Positions 35,544-44,705 of a stretch of 64,000 nucleotides of DNA are shown one piece after another. This DNA is from Solitalea canadensis DSM 3403 (lineage in GTDB: Bacteria; Bacteroidota; Bacteroidia; Sphingobacteriales; Sphingobacteriaceae). The stretch lies in the NCBI RefSeq assembly GCF_000242635.2, contig NC_017770.1, forward strand, positions 124,001 to 188,000. The letters are read 5' to 3'. Every line of letters begins with the position of its first letter. Position 1 is the first letter of the stretch. The notes beneath the pieces were generated by a model, which did no database searches, had not been told where the DNA came from, and saw nothing but the letters and a program-made list of their open reading frames with translations. Both the position numbers and the translations under genes were made by a program.

Positions 35544-38186
35544 TTATTGCTTATGCCTTATGTGTTTTGTTAACCGATAAGTCATTTTTAACAAAAAGAT
35601 ATTTTCTGTTTTTCCATTTAGCAGTTGTGTGTTCAGCTCATCAAATAAATTATTGCCAGGGCTTCCATTCGCAGTTATCCCTTGCGACCATACTAAATAG
35701 AATTCAGAACCCGGAATGTATTCCCAACGAACAACCAAATTGGAGCGAAACTGTGCAAATGAGAAATTTGGATTTTGAACGGTATAATCAGTAGTTCCGT
35801 TGGCATCTTCATCAATTGAATAGCTCTTCTGCAATTCATCAGCATTCAATTGAAGGTCATTAAACAAACTTATTCTATCACCGTAATGATAGGCCGTTGG
35901 ATTTATAACCTTTCCGAATGATGAGTATTTACCTTGAGAGATAAATGGCTGGCCATAATACTGAATGGTAAGATCAGGATTGATATTACAGTCGAAACGA
36001 ATTGCAGCACTTAAAGTATGTTGCTCCAGGTTGGCAGTAATATAACTCGTTGCTTCTGTTACCCTGGTTTGCGTAACATATTGCAACTTGTTTTTATTAA
36101 TGGCATAAGCAGGTTTAACTGAAAAAGTAAAGGCATTTACAGGCTGATAAACCACTCCTAAATTAAACTCGTTGTATGATAATGAGTTGTTTTTGCCCCT
36201 ATTACTATAAACAGCTCCGTTAAATCTAAGCTTTCTTCGACTATCGGAAGTAAAGCTAATCGATTTGAACAACTCTTCAGAATAGCGGAACCTTGGGCCT
36301 CCTTGCAAAACTGTAATGGAATAATTAATCGGTTTATAAACAGTCATTAAGGAAGTAGTCCAGTTATTCTTTAGAACAGCATCCAAGCCAATTGTAAATT
36401 GCATTTTATTTAAGTTACGATCAAAATCGGAATTGGAAAGCTGATCTAAGTAAACTTCAATTTTTCTGAATTGGCTAAAAGGTTTTAACGTTTGATAGGA
36501 AACGACCAATTGTTGCCTTATATCATTGGTCTGTCGTAAAAAGCCAATATCATTTAACTCCAGTTCAGGTGATAACCAGGTAAGTGATCCCTTGTAACGC
36601 CAATTCCCTACGCCTGCTTTCCCTATTTCAAGTTTACCACCTGTTCCGGTTAAGGAAGTTCGTTCAGGATTAATACTCACATTTTGGGCATCTACACGCT
36701 GAAATAAATGAGTCATGCTTTGTTGCGTTGCCAGTATAGCTTGTTTACCGCCCTCCACATAACTCATTATTATATTTCCCCTGAAAAAGTACTTTCGGTT
36801 TTTCCAGTTATGCATAAAGTCAAGGCCTGAAGTAAGGGCAGAGGTATGAAGAAAATCTAGGTTCGATGCTTCAATGTTTCTCATGGTAGATGTAATCATT
36901 CCGCCCAGGTAACTGTTCCGGTTATTAAAATCCTTTTGTACCCGTCCTACAAAATAATTGGTAAGAGGTTCAACCAACACTTGCTTTTTCTGCCCGGATT
37001 CCTCGACTTTAGCATATTCACGATTAGTTACACTTTCCAGCACTCCAATAGACCATCCTGATTTTGTTTTTCCACTAAACTTAGCAGCTCCCAATATTGC
37101 TGTGTTGTCTGGCATAGATACAAAAGAATGATCCCCAGGGTTTACCCAACCCTGAGGGTTTCTACCTATTCTACGTGAGTAAAACAGGTTATCCTGGCTG
37201 TCTGAAAAAGTGTAATTAAAAATATTTCTACTTTCGATAAAGAATGGGCGTTGTTCTGGATAAAACACCTGAAAACCATCCAATGCAATAGTCGCCGGAT
37301 CTGCCTCTACCTGGCCAAAGTCAGGGTTTAGCGTTAGATTTAAGGTAAGATCATTGGTAACACCAACTTTGGCGTCCACTCCAGCATTAAGGTTATAGTT
37401 TCTGCCTGGTTTAAAGGGATTGCCGGATTCAGTCGGATACGTCTCCATTTTAGATAAAAGAAATGGCCGTACATCAATCTCTTTTTGAGGAACAATTCCT
37501 TTGATGCCACGCAACTCTCCGAACTCGCTCACCCATCCGGGGGCATCCAACGGAATTCGTTGCCATAGCGAACGTTCTTCGGTTCTGAAATATCTTCGGG
37601 TCGCTTGTAAACCCCAAACCTGGTCGGGGGTATTGCTAAATCGCAGTTCACTCAGCGGAATTTTAAACTCTGCTGTCCAGCCTTCTTCATCAATATGGGT
37701 TTTTAAATACCAAATCGGATTCCAGTTACCTTCCCATGTAGTGCCATTTTCGGAGATAAAGCCATCGCTTTTTACGCCTGCAACCGAGCCCGAGAATGAA
37801 AAGGCCGTTAACTTATCATTATGGCTGCTGATGTTAACTTCTATCCAATCTCCTTCAAACCCATCCCTGCGAGATAACCGTTTTACTATTTCTTTCGGGT
37901 TTTTATCATAACACCTGAAGCCAAAATAAATAAACTCGTTATCATAAATTACTTTAAACTTGGTTTGCTCAATGGGAGGAGTGTTCTCATCCGGCAGATT
38001 TTCAATAAAATCACCGGTCCACTCAACGATATTCCAGGCTTCGTCTGTTAAACTGCCATCAATAACCGGAGGAGGAGTATTTCCCAACGCTCTGGTGGTA
38101 TAATTTTTCTTATGAACAGGTGGCGCTTGCTGAGCTATAGCGGTATGTATAAAGCATAGCAGCAGAAATGTATAAAGCAATTTCAT
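35544..38186 (-). CDS. DUF5916 outer-membrane protein with CBM9-like domain
   Basis: 880 residues. Signal peptide (to about HTAIAQ); an N-terminal carbohydrate-binding family 9-like beta-sandwich (about 35-225: PVIDGSLTDEAWN, IYFGFRCYDKNP, WTAEFKIPLSELRF); then a long beta-rich part, probably an outer-membrane barrel (NLTLNPDFGQVEADPATIALDGF..FFPEQRPFFIE-type motif, here YPEQRPFFIESRNIF). This is the standard layout of DUF5916 proteins, whose role is not well defined. It follows the GH13 gene by 25 bases on the same strand, so it may be co-transcribed with it. Confidence 0.88.
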   Translation of the reverse strand: MKLLYTFLLLCFIHTAIAQQAPPVHKKNYTTRALGNTPPPVIDGSLTDEAWNIVEWTGDFIENLPDENTPPIEQTKFKVIYDNEFIYFGFRCYDKNPKEIVKRLSRRDGFEGDWIEVNISSHNDKLTAFSFSGSVAGVKSDGFISENGTTWEGNWNPIWYLKTHIDEEGWTAEFKIPLSELRFSNTPDQVWGLQATRRYFRTEERSLWQRIPLDAPGWVSEFGELRGIKGIVPQKEIDVRPFLLSKMETYPTESGNPFKPGRNYNLNAGVDAKVGVTNDLTLNLTLNPDFGQVEADPATIALDGFQVFYPEQRPFFIESRNIFNYTFSDSQDNLFYSRRIGRNPQGWVNPGDHSFVSMPDNTAILGAAKFSGKTKSGWSIGVLESVTNREYAKVEESGQKKQVLVEPLTNYFVGRVQKDFNNRNSYLGGMITSTMRNIEASNLDFLHTSALTSGLDFMHNWKNRKYFFRGNIIMSYVEGGKQAILATQQSMTHLFQRVDAQNVSINPERTSLTGTGGKLEIGKAGVGNWRYKGSLTWLSPELELNDIGFLRQTNDIRQQLVVSYQTLKPFSQFRKIEVYLDQLSNSDFDRNLNKMQFTIGLDAVLKNNWTTSLMTVYKPINYSITVLQGGPRFRYSEELFKSISFTSDSRRKLRFNGAVYSNRGKNNSLSYNEFNLGVVYQPVNAFTFSVKPAYAINKNKLQYVTQTRVTEATSYITANLEQHTLSAAIRFDCNINPDLTIQYYGQPFISQGKYSSFGKVINPTAYHYGDRISLFNDLQLNADELQKSYSIDEDANGTTDYTVQNPNFSFAQFRSNLVVRWEYIPGSEFYLVWSQGITANGSPGNNLFDELNTQLLNGKTENIFLLKMTYRLTKHIRHKQ

Positions 38187-38211
38187 GTCGGGCTCAATTC
38201 AAAAAGGTGAA

Positions 38212-40065
38212 TTATTTTTGTAATTCCAACACCCACATGCTCATGGCGGGAATAGTCGCGACTGCTGAAACGTCCAACTGGTATTCAGAAATTACGTTTC
38301 GAGCTGTTTTAAAACCTTCAGTACGTTCATCGTACTTTGCAAAGTCAATTGCTTTGGACGAATTAGCGGTATTCATCACACACATCACCGTTTGATTATC
38401 ATCGTACCTGAAATACACATACAAGCCATCAACCGGTACGTAGTGCATTAACTTTCCGCTGGTAATGGCAGAAGATTTTTTGCGATAGTTGGCCAGTTTT
38501 CTAACTAATTCCTGGTTTGCTTTTTCGGCATCGGTAAGTCCTTTTCCTGTAAAAGCGTTTTTCTCATCACCCTTAAATCCTCCCGGAAAATCACTCCTTA
38601 CTAATCCATCAGGAGCTTTAAAGCCTTTCATCAAAATTTCTGAACCGTAATACAATTGAGGAATACCGCGGCAGGTGAGTAGCCATTGATAACCGATTTT
38701 TTGTTTCTCTGCGTTTTCACCAACAACTGAGAAAAAACGTGGCTCATCATGATTATCCAACAGGAGTACTTTTTGCATAGGGTTCTTGCTCAGAAAATCA
38801 CTGCTAAGTGTATAATACAATCGGTTAACTCCATCTGTCCAGCCAAAAGGTTGTGTTAGCGCCGGTATAATTCCGTAGTACAGCGATTGGAAATCAACCA
38901 CCGATTGCAAATTGCTTTTAAAAGGGGTATTGATATTGTTATCCTCAAAATAGGCCTGATTAACAACACCATGCACCATTGCTTCTCCAAAAATGGTTAG
39001 TTTCGGATATTCGGTCATTAATGCCTGATTGCATTTGTTAGCAAACTCCAGGTTGTTGTAGGTATAAGTATCCAACCTAACGCCATCAATTCCAAATTCT
39101 TCTATTTGCCAAATACTGTTTTGAATGATGAAATTGGCCATGTATTCATTTTCCTGGTTTATATCTGGCATCATTTTATCAAACCACCCATCACTCATTT
39201 TCTTCCGGTCGGCTTTAGACGCATAGGGATCAAATAAGGCCTGTTCTCTGTAGCTGGTTTGCGTGTATTCAGGCCATAGATGTACCCAATCGTTGGCAGG
39301 AGGGTCTTGAGCTAAAAAATGATAAGAACCGAAATGATTATAGACGATATCGGCAATGAGTTTCATGCCGCGTTGATGGAGTTGATTGCTCAGTTTTATA
39401 TAAAGCTCATTTCCTCCGTAACGTGCATCTACTTTATAATGATCTGTAATTGAATAACCATGTTCAGTCCGATTATCCATATTGTTTTCTAAAATTGGCG
39501 TAAACCAAAGTGTTGTAACACCTAAGTCCTGAAGATAATCGAGGTGATTAATTACACCTTGCAAATCGCCTCCATGTCTGTCGTACATTTCTTTCCGGTT
39601 CAGTGCCTGATCCCTCATACCCGCCACCTTATCGTTGGTTTCGTCACCATTACTAAAACGATCCACCATAATAAGGTCAATAAAATCGGATGAGTTAACC
39701 CCTTGAGCATATTCGGTTCCAAGCCCGGCTTTTCTTTTGCCTAATGACCATTTTATGTTCTTGGTTTTTCCTTTCTGCATACATTGGATGATAACTTCAC
39801 CGGGTACTGTTTCAGGGGCTATGGTAATATCAACTGCAATGTAATTTTTATTGGTAAACTGATGTGTTTTTAAAACGTTTATTCCGGGATAGTTGATGGT
39901 TACCTTATCCGAAGAAAACTCATCCGTTGTACTGCGAACAAGTAATTGAATCGAATTCATTTTCATTCCTACCCACCAGTTGGTTGGGTAAACCTCTATC
40001 TTTTGAGCGATGGTAATTACAGAGATGGACATAAATACCATCCATAGCAATAGTGCTTTTTTCAT
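38212..40065 (-). CDS. GH13 cyclomaltodextrinase/neopullulanase, SusA-like
   Basis: The frame runs to 40251, but the ATG at 40065 starts a signal peptide (MKKALLLWMVFMSISVITIA), giving 617 residues. An N-terminal cyclomaltodextrinase-type beta domain (about 22-110) precedes the barrel. Catalytic motifs: DIVYNH (239-244), DGVRLDTYTY with nucleophile Asp332, IFGEAMVHG with Glu361, LLDNHDEPRF with Asp439. It should cut alpha-1,4 glucans or cyclodextrins in the periplasm. It is divergent from a LytS/LytTR pair, the likely controller. Confidence 0.92.
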   Translation of the reverse strand: MKKALLLWMVFMSISVITIAQKIEVYPTNWWVGMKMNSIQLLVRSTTDEFSSDKVTINYPGINVLKTHQFTNKNYIAVDITIAPETVPGEVIIQCMQKGKTKNIKWSLGKRKAGLGTEYAQGVNSSDFIDLIMVDRFSNGDETNDKVAGMRDQALNRKEMYDRHGGDLQGVINHLDYLQDLGVTTLWFTPILENNMDNRTEHGYSITDHYKVDARYGGNELYIKLSNQLHQRGMKLIADIVYNHFGSYHFLAQDPPANDWVHLWPEYTQTSYREQALFDPYASKADRKKMSDGWFDKMMPDINQENEYMANFIIQNSIWQIEEFGIDGVRLDTYTYNNLEFANKCNQALMTEYPKLTIFGEAMVHGVVNQAYFEDNNINTPFKSNLQSVVDFQSLYYGIIPALTQPFGWTDGVNRLYYTLSSDFLSKNPMQKVLLLDNHDEPRFFSVVGENAEKQKIGYQWLLTCRGIPQLYYGSEILMKGFKAPDGLVRSDFPGGFKGDEKNAFTGKGLTDAEKANQELVRKLANYRKKSSAITSGKLMHYVPVDGLYVYFRYDDNQTVMCVMNTANSSKAIDFAKYDERTEGFKTARNVISEYQLDVSAVATIPAMSMWVLELQK

Positions 40066-40219
40066 TTTGTTACTTTTTAGATTAGTATTGTGATGGGAAA
40101 GATATTTTAGTTTAGTAATCGTCCAAAGCAACCTATTTATACAACCGCTTTTGCGTTGTGAACAACATTCGAGACTGGCACTAAAGCTTTTATTTTTGGA
40201 ATTAAAGCCCTTAATAATA

Positions 40220-41275
40220 ATGTATAAACTATCCATAACACAAAAAGTCAAGTTGTATTCGGTTTATTGGATAGGATACATCTTACTGCTCAGTTTAATC
40301 CAGGGCATGCCTGATAAGGATTTTTTAACGTCTTTAACGAATGAGCTGTTAAGTGTTGGTCCGCGGATAGTTTTTGTTTTATTGATTGTAGAAGTATTAA
40401 TGCCGCAATTAATATTTAAGAGGAGATCTGCTGAGTTTATTCTAATTTATGTTCTTCTGATTTTGTTCTTTGCCTTTATTCAGCGGCTAATAGATAATCA
40501 GTTAATCATTCGGTATTTTATGAAGCATTGGCAGCCGGAGCCTTTATTTTCGGTACCGGTTTATCTATACAATGTGATTAAGCTGCAATTTGTGGTAACC
40601 ATCCCATTGGCGCTGAAACTGTTTTATCATCTTGCTGAAGAAAAGAGTAAAGTTCAGGCTATACAGTCAGAAAAACTACAAGCCGAGTTATTCTCATTGC
40701 GTAGCCAGCTTCAGCCGCATTTTTTATTTAACGTACTCAACAGTTTGTACCTGAAAATTTTAGATAAATCGAACGACTCGGCCGAAATCGTGCTTAAAAT
40801 TTCAGATTTACTACGTTTTTCAGTTTATGATGTAAATCGGAAAACTGTATCTCTGGAAGAAGAGATTTTATACCTCAAAAATTATATTGATCTGCAGCAG
40901 CTTCGGTTTGACAATCGACTTGAAATGAGTCTAAGCGTTTTTGGGAAGGTGGATGGCTATCATATAGAGCCTTTCCTTATCCTTCCTTTTGTCGAAAATA
41001 GTTATAAATACTGCTTAAGTGATGCACATTCAATGGCCTGGATTACCATCTCAATAAATGTTAATGATGATTGGTTGGTTGTTAAGATTGAAAATAGTTT
41101 ACCGGAAGACAGTCTTGTTACTCAAGTAGCTGACACTTCTAAAAGTGGGGTGGGCATCGCTAATGTTCAACGCCGATTAGAATTATTATACCCCGATCAA
41201 CACCAGTTAACGGTTAAAAATAATGTGTCCAGTTTTTTTGTTTCGTTAAAGTTGAAAATGAATAATGTTGCATAA
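40220..41275 (+). CDS. LytS-like sensor histidine kinase
   Basis: The frame opens at 40151, but the ATG at 40220 fits the family (351 residues). Four membrane helices span about 8-140; the His_kinase domain has LRSQLQPHFLFNVLNSLYLKI (phosphoacceptor His167) and the ATPase domain PFVENSYKY. No periplasmic sensor domain, so a membrane-embedded signal is likely. The gene overlaps the response regulator by 11 bases and is divergent from the GH13 gene at 38212. Confidence 0.92.
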   Translation: MYKLSITQKVKLYSVYWIGYILLLSLIQGMPDKDFLTSLTNELLSVGPRIVFVLLIVEVLMPQLIFKRRSAEFILIYVLLILFFAFIQRLIDNQLIIRYFMKHWQPEPLFSVPVYLYNVIKLQFVVTIPLALKLFYHLAEEKSKVQAIQSEKLQAELFSLRSQLQPHFLFNVLNSLYLKILDKSNDSAEIVLKISDLLRFSVYDVNRKTVSLEEEILYLKNYIDLQQLRFDNRLEMSLSVFGKVDGYHIEPFLILPFVENSYKYCLSDAHSMAWITISINVNDDWLVVKIENSLPEDSLVTQVADTSKSGVGIANVQRRLELLYPDQHQLTVKNNVSSFFVSLKLKMNNVA

Positions 41276-41996
41276 AATCAGTTGCATAATTATAGAAGAC
41301 GAATTACCCGCTTCGCGCCTCCTGGAAATGCATATTGCAAAGTTTCCTTTTTTAGTGTTAAAAGGAAGTTATGTAAGTCCGTTAAATGCAATGTCTGTTT
41401 TGAGAACAGAGAAGATCGATCTGGTGTTCTTAGACATTAACCTGCCGGGTAAAACGGGAATTGAATTTGCAAAAACGTTACCTTCTGATGTAGCAGTGAT
41501 TTTTACAACTGCCTATACAGAATATGCTGTTGACGGTTTTGAGTTGGAGGCTATTGATTACCTGTTAAAACCTGTTTCGTTAGCTCGTTTCTCCAAGGCA
41601 ATTAATAAGTTTAACAAAATACGTCAGTTGATGCCAATTGCGGAACCAACTGAATTGTCGATAACCGAAAAGCCTTTTGTTTTTGTGAAATGCGAACGAA
41701 AGCTGATGAAATTATTTTTAGATGATATCCTGTATTTTGAATCGCAGGGTAATTGTTTATTAATCTACACAACCGGTAAGGGCTGTTTTAAAACCTATCA
41801 GACGATTACAGAAATGGAGGAGAAGCTGCCCGAGAATGTTTTTTGCAGAATTCATCGCTCATTTTTAGTCTCAGTTCCTAAAGTAACAGCCTTCAATAGC
41901 CATACTATAACCATTGAAGGCAAGCAGTTGTCGATCGGCCGGTTTTATAGTGGTGAGGTTAATAAATTGCTGCGTTCGATTAGCTTGAATGGGTGA
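41265..41996 (+). CDS. LytTR-family response regulator
   Basis: 243 residues. Receiver with IIEDELPA, phosphoacceptor Asp in LVFLDINLPG and Lys in YLLKPVS; LytTR DNA-binding domain from about 140 to 240 (FVKCERKLMKLFLDDILYFESQGN, CRIHRSFLVSVPKV). It overlaps the kinase gene and forms a pair with it. Confidence 0.93.
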   Translation: MLHKISCIIIEDELPASRLLEMHIAKFPFLVLKGSYVSPLNAMSVLRTEKIDLVFLDINLPGKTGIEFAKTLPSDVAVIFTTAYTEYAVDGFELEAIDYLLKPVSLARFSKAINKFNKIRQLMPIAEPTELSITEKPFVFVKCERKLMKLFLDDILYFESQGNCLLIYTTGKGCFKTYQTITEMEEKLPENVFCRIHRSFLVSVPKVTAFNSHTITIEGKQLSIGRFYSGEVNKLLRSISLNG

Positions 41997-42048
41997 GTCT
42001 TAAACAGGGTGTTTTGGGGAGATTTTTGAATATGGCTTTGGGTATACG

Positions 42049-42501
42049 ATGGACCTTGATCCAAGTGTATCGATTGCGATTTATTTATGTATTCCAATTG
42101 TATTTGTAATAAATCTGATTATTGCAAGCGGGCTCTATCTCTTTAAGAAAAAAGAACTTTCTGGATTATTTGTATTGAACTCAATAATAGCCTCAATTTT
42201 GATGTATTTTCTGTTTGCTGAAGGTATAGATCGTCATCAGAATAGAAGATTGGAAAGTTGGAAATTTACAAAAGGTGATACTGTTTTTGATTTAGTCCGG
42301 TGGAAAGAAATAAATGAGTTTAGCTTGTCGTACTCAACTGTACAAGGTTTATCATTGAATTTTTTGGATGGAAATTGCCAATTCAAAAATGGCGAATGGA
42401 TTCTGACCACGGATTCAACGCTCATGAAAATTAGAAATGATTATTTAATCGGATTTAGAAAACAATCAGATACAATAAAAATGAAAAAGATAGTAAGGTA
42501 G
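42049..42501 (+). CDS. Small membrane protein of unknown function
   Basis: 150 residues. Two membrane helices (about 7-31 and 39-58), then a soluble domain with FTKGDTVFDLVRWKEINEFSLSY and FLDGNCQFKNGEWILTTDS (split here). It follows the LytTR gene by 52 bases on the same strand but shows no related motif. Function unknown. Confidence 0.55.
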   Translation: MDLDPSVSIAIYLCIPIVFVINLIIASGLYLFKKKELSGLFVLNSIIASILMYFLFAEGIDRHQNRRLESWKFTKGDTVFDLVRWKEINEFSLSYSTVQGLSLNFLDGNCQFKNGEWILTTDSTLMKIRNDYLIGFRKQSDTIKMKKIVR

Positions 42502-42581
42502 ATATGCAATATCTTCTAAACAATTCTTAAACTCATTAACATAATAAGAATAAGACAAACCAAAATCTTATTAGAAATAAT

Positions 42582-42608
42582 AGCCTAATCAATCAGATCA
42601 GGCTTTTC
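42582..42608 (+). terminator. Weak terminator hairpin
   Basis: AGCCTAATC and GATCAGGCT form a short stem with one mismatch, followed by TTTTCTAT. It lies between convergent genes and could serve the + strand transcript. Confidence 0.5.
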
Positions 42609-42638
42609 TATATTTAATACTTTGAAAGCTATTAAAGC

Positions 42639-43895
42639 TTATTGATCAATTGTTAAAGCCTTCCGTTCGGCCTCGATCTCCTGCAGAAAACTATCGATAT
42701 AACCCTGCTTTACGTGAGGCATTACAACAATTTTCCACCATTTAGCTTCAAACTCATAGCTGTCGGCAACCAGGTGATATTTTTCTGCTAATTGTCTCGA
42801 TATATAACCGTTTTTAATCGTGATAATATTGATAAACGGATTATGGAAATACTTGATGCCGAGTTCATCCAGTTTATTGCAAATCCGGCTGGCGCGATCA
42901 CATAAAGATTCCATTTTATATTGCCATCCGGCAGATCCGTGAGTCATTAACACCATCCAGATTGAAATGGCATTAGCACCGGAGCGGCTTCCACAAATCG
43001 TATAATCCTTACCTGGTATGTATTGAGCCTCATCGGTACAAACATATTCCATAAAACCTTTACGAATCAAAAATAAGCCGGTGCCATAAGGCGTTTGCAG
43101 CATTTTATGCCCGTCGCAGGTAAAGGAGGTAATATGTTTGTTTTGGAAGGTATAGTGACTATTTAAATTGGTGAAAGGGTAAATAAATCCACCATAAGCT
43201 CCATCAACGTGTAATTTAAACTCAACGTTTAGAGAGTCAAAATATGCCGCAAGATGATCAACATCATCAACGGAACCAAACATAGTGGTCGACATGTTCG
43301 CAATCACTATAAAGTATTTTATTCCATTGGTAAGAGCCTGGTTAACTTTGGTCTCAAGGTCAGATTGCTTAATCGATCGGGTTTCCTCTTCTACTTCAAC
43401 AATAACCGACTGCAGATTAAGAATATTTCCACCTTTAGGCATCGAATAGTGGCTGTCCTGAGAGTAGACCAATGCAATTTCGTCAATCTTAGCCCCAAAT
43501 TCTTTCACGAAATAATTACGATACACCCACATCGCCTGAATATTAGCTTCAGTTCCTCCGGGAGCAACATAACCATCAACACTATTCGTTTCAGCTTTAA
43601 ACAGCTGCTCGGCACACAACTTTATCAGGTCCTTTTCAATTTCATGTGTTCCGGCAAATAGTTCTTCAACTGGTTCATCCGACAACGTATGGCAGCCAAT
43701 GTGATTAGGATTATTTACCAGTACCGATAAATAAGGAGAATCCTTTAAAAACGGAGCATCAGGATAGAATTGTTCGCTATCAAGGAAAGTGCCGGGTACT
43801 CCAAAAATTATCTCATCACGATAATTAGAGTTTTTAGTTAAAGCGCTAAAGATCGTTTCTTTAATCTCGTTCTGGGTGAGCTTTTTCCAATACAT
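42639..43895 (-). CDS. PLP-dependent group II amino-acid decarboxylase
   Basis: The frame runs to 43925; the ATG at 43895 (MYWKKLTQNEI) is preferred, giving 418 residues. Fold-type I signatures: GYVAPGGTEANIQAMWVYRNYF (cofactor pocket; split here), HVDGAYGGFI with the ring-stacking Asp, and the Schiff-base lysine in TCDGHKMLQTPYGTG (Lys264). It resembles histidine, aspartate or glutamate/tyrosine decarboxylases of the group II family. The substrate cannot be fixed from sequence. Monocistronic. Confidence 0.88.
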   Translation of the reverse strand: MYWKKLTQNEIKETIFSALTKNSNYRDEIIFGVPGTFLDSEQFYPDAPFLKDSPYLSVLVNNPNHIGCHTLSDEPVEELFAGTHEIEKDLIKLCAEQLFKAETNSVDGYVAPGGTEANIQAMWVYRNYFVKEFGAKIDEIALVYSQDSHYSMPKGGNILNLQSVIVEVEEETRSIKQSDLETKVNQALTNGIKYFIVIANMSTTMFGSVDDVDHLAAYFDSLNVEFKLHVDGAYGGFIYPFTNLNSHYTFQNKHITSFTCDGHKMLQTPYGTGLFLIRKGFMEYVCTDEAQYIPGKDYTICGSRSGANAISIWMVLMTHGSAGWQYKMESLCDRASRICNKLDELGIKYFHNPFINIITIKNGYISRQLAEKYHLVADSYEFEAKWWKIVVMPHVKQGYIDSFLQEIEAERKALTIDQ

Positions 43896-44080
43896 GAAAA
43901 TAAGTTTATGATTTAGGTGAGGCAAAAGTAAGAGTATTCATTAAATGATGGGAGTAAATAAGACTAAAAATGATTTGACATTGTATCAATGGTGGTTTTA
44001 TATTCGGAGAGAAGCATCTATTAAAAAGGCTTTTCAAAAGCCGTCTTTCATCCGCAGTCTTATTAAAAAACTCTTAAAAC

Positions 44081-44479
44081 TTATGAAGGGGAATTTTGCG
44101 AATTAGTAAATCTATAAAGCGAAACAGGATTTTCAACTTGATTTAAGTTTCGGCCATTCATCAAATCGACTTGCTTGTAAGTTGTGCTTGTATGCAATAC
44201 TATATAAGAAGTCATCAGTAAAATCAATAAATCCTGATGCTTCAGGATAAATTCCCTTATGGATTGCAACGATTTGGTCATATGGCTATTTACTGTAGCC
44301 GTTGAGATTCCCAAAATCTTGGCTACTTCTTCATAACTTCTACCTTCAATTTTACACAGCTGAAATGCTGCAGAAAAACATGCGAAGCATTCTTGAATAC
44401 CTTTTAAAACCAAACTCTCCATGAAAAAGTCAGTCTCGCGGAAAGCGACTAAATGAAATAAAGCACAGTTCAATACCAA
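44081..44479 (-). pseudogene. Truncated ECF sigma factor, region 4 only
   Basis: The frame encodes 132 residues, and only the sigma region 4 helix-turn-helix is recognisable: KIEGRSYEEVAKILGISTAT (about 43-62), then VNSHMTKSLQSIREFI. Region 2, needed for core and -10 binding, is absent; the N-terminal 20-25 residues look random. The C-terminal tail has the hydrophobic segment (LLILLMTSYIVLH) seen in related sigma genes. It is divergent from the SusC at 44706 and probably the remains of its regulator. A functional small HTH protein is an alternative but less likely. Confidence 0.7.
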
Positions 44480-44590
44480 AATGATGCATTTTTGACGCTA
44501 CTGTCAATAGCTTTTATTAGGACAAAGAAGCTGTATTCTTCATGTTTGGTTAACATTTTAATTAATAATTAATATTAATACCGCACGAGC

Positions 44591-44619
44591 TTTGAGTTAA
44601 GGATAATTTTATTATCTTG
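44591..44619 (+). promoter_or_regulatory. Candidate promoter of susC (PUL 4)
   Basis: TTTG at 44591-44594, 18 bases, then TATCTTG at 44613-44619, close to the TTTG/TAnnTTTG pattern but missing one T. It lies 87 bases before the susC ATG. Confidence 0.35.
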
Positions 44620-44705
44620 ATTATAAATGATTTAAAAATAAAACGCACAAACATGCAAGGAAATTAAAATAACTCATCTGGTTTAATCTTAATTAATGTT
44701 AAAGT

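Noticed and set aside
38212-40251. Start of the SusA-like GH13 at 40251
   Set aside because: The ATG at 40065 begins a clean signal peptide; the upstream 62 codons lie in the divergent promoter region.
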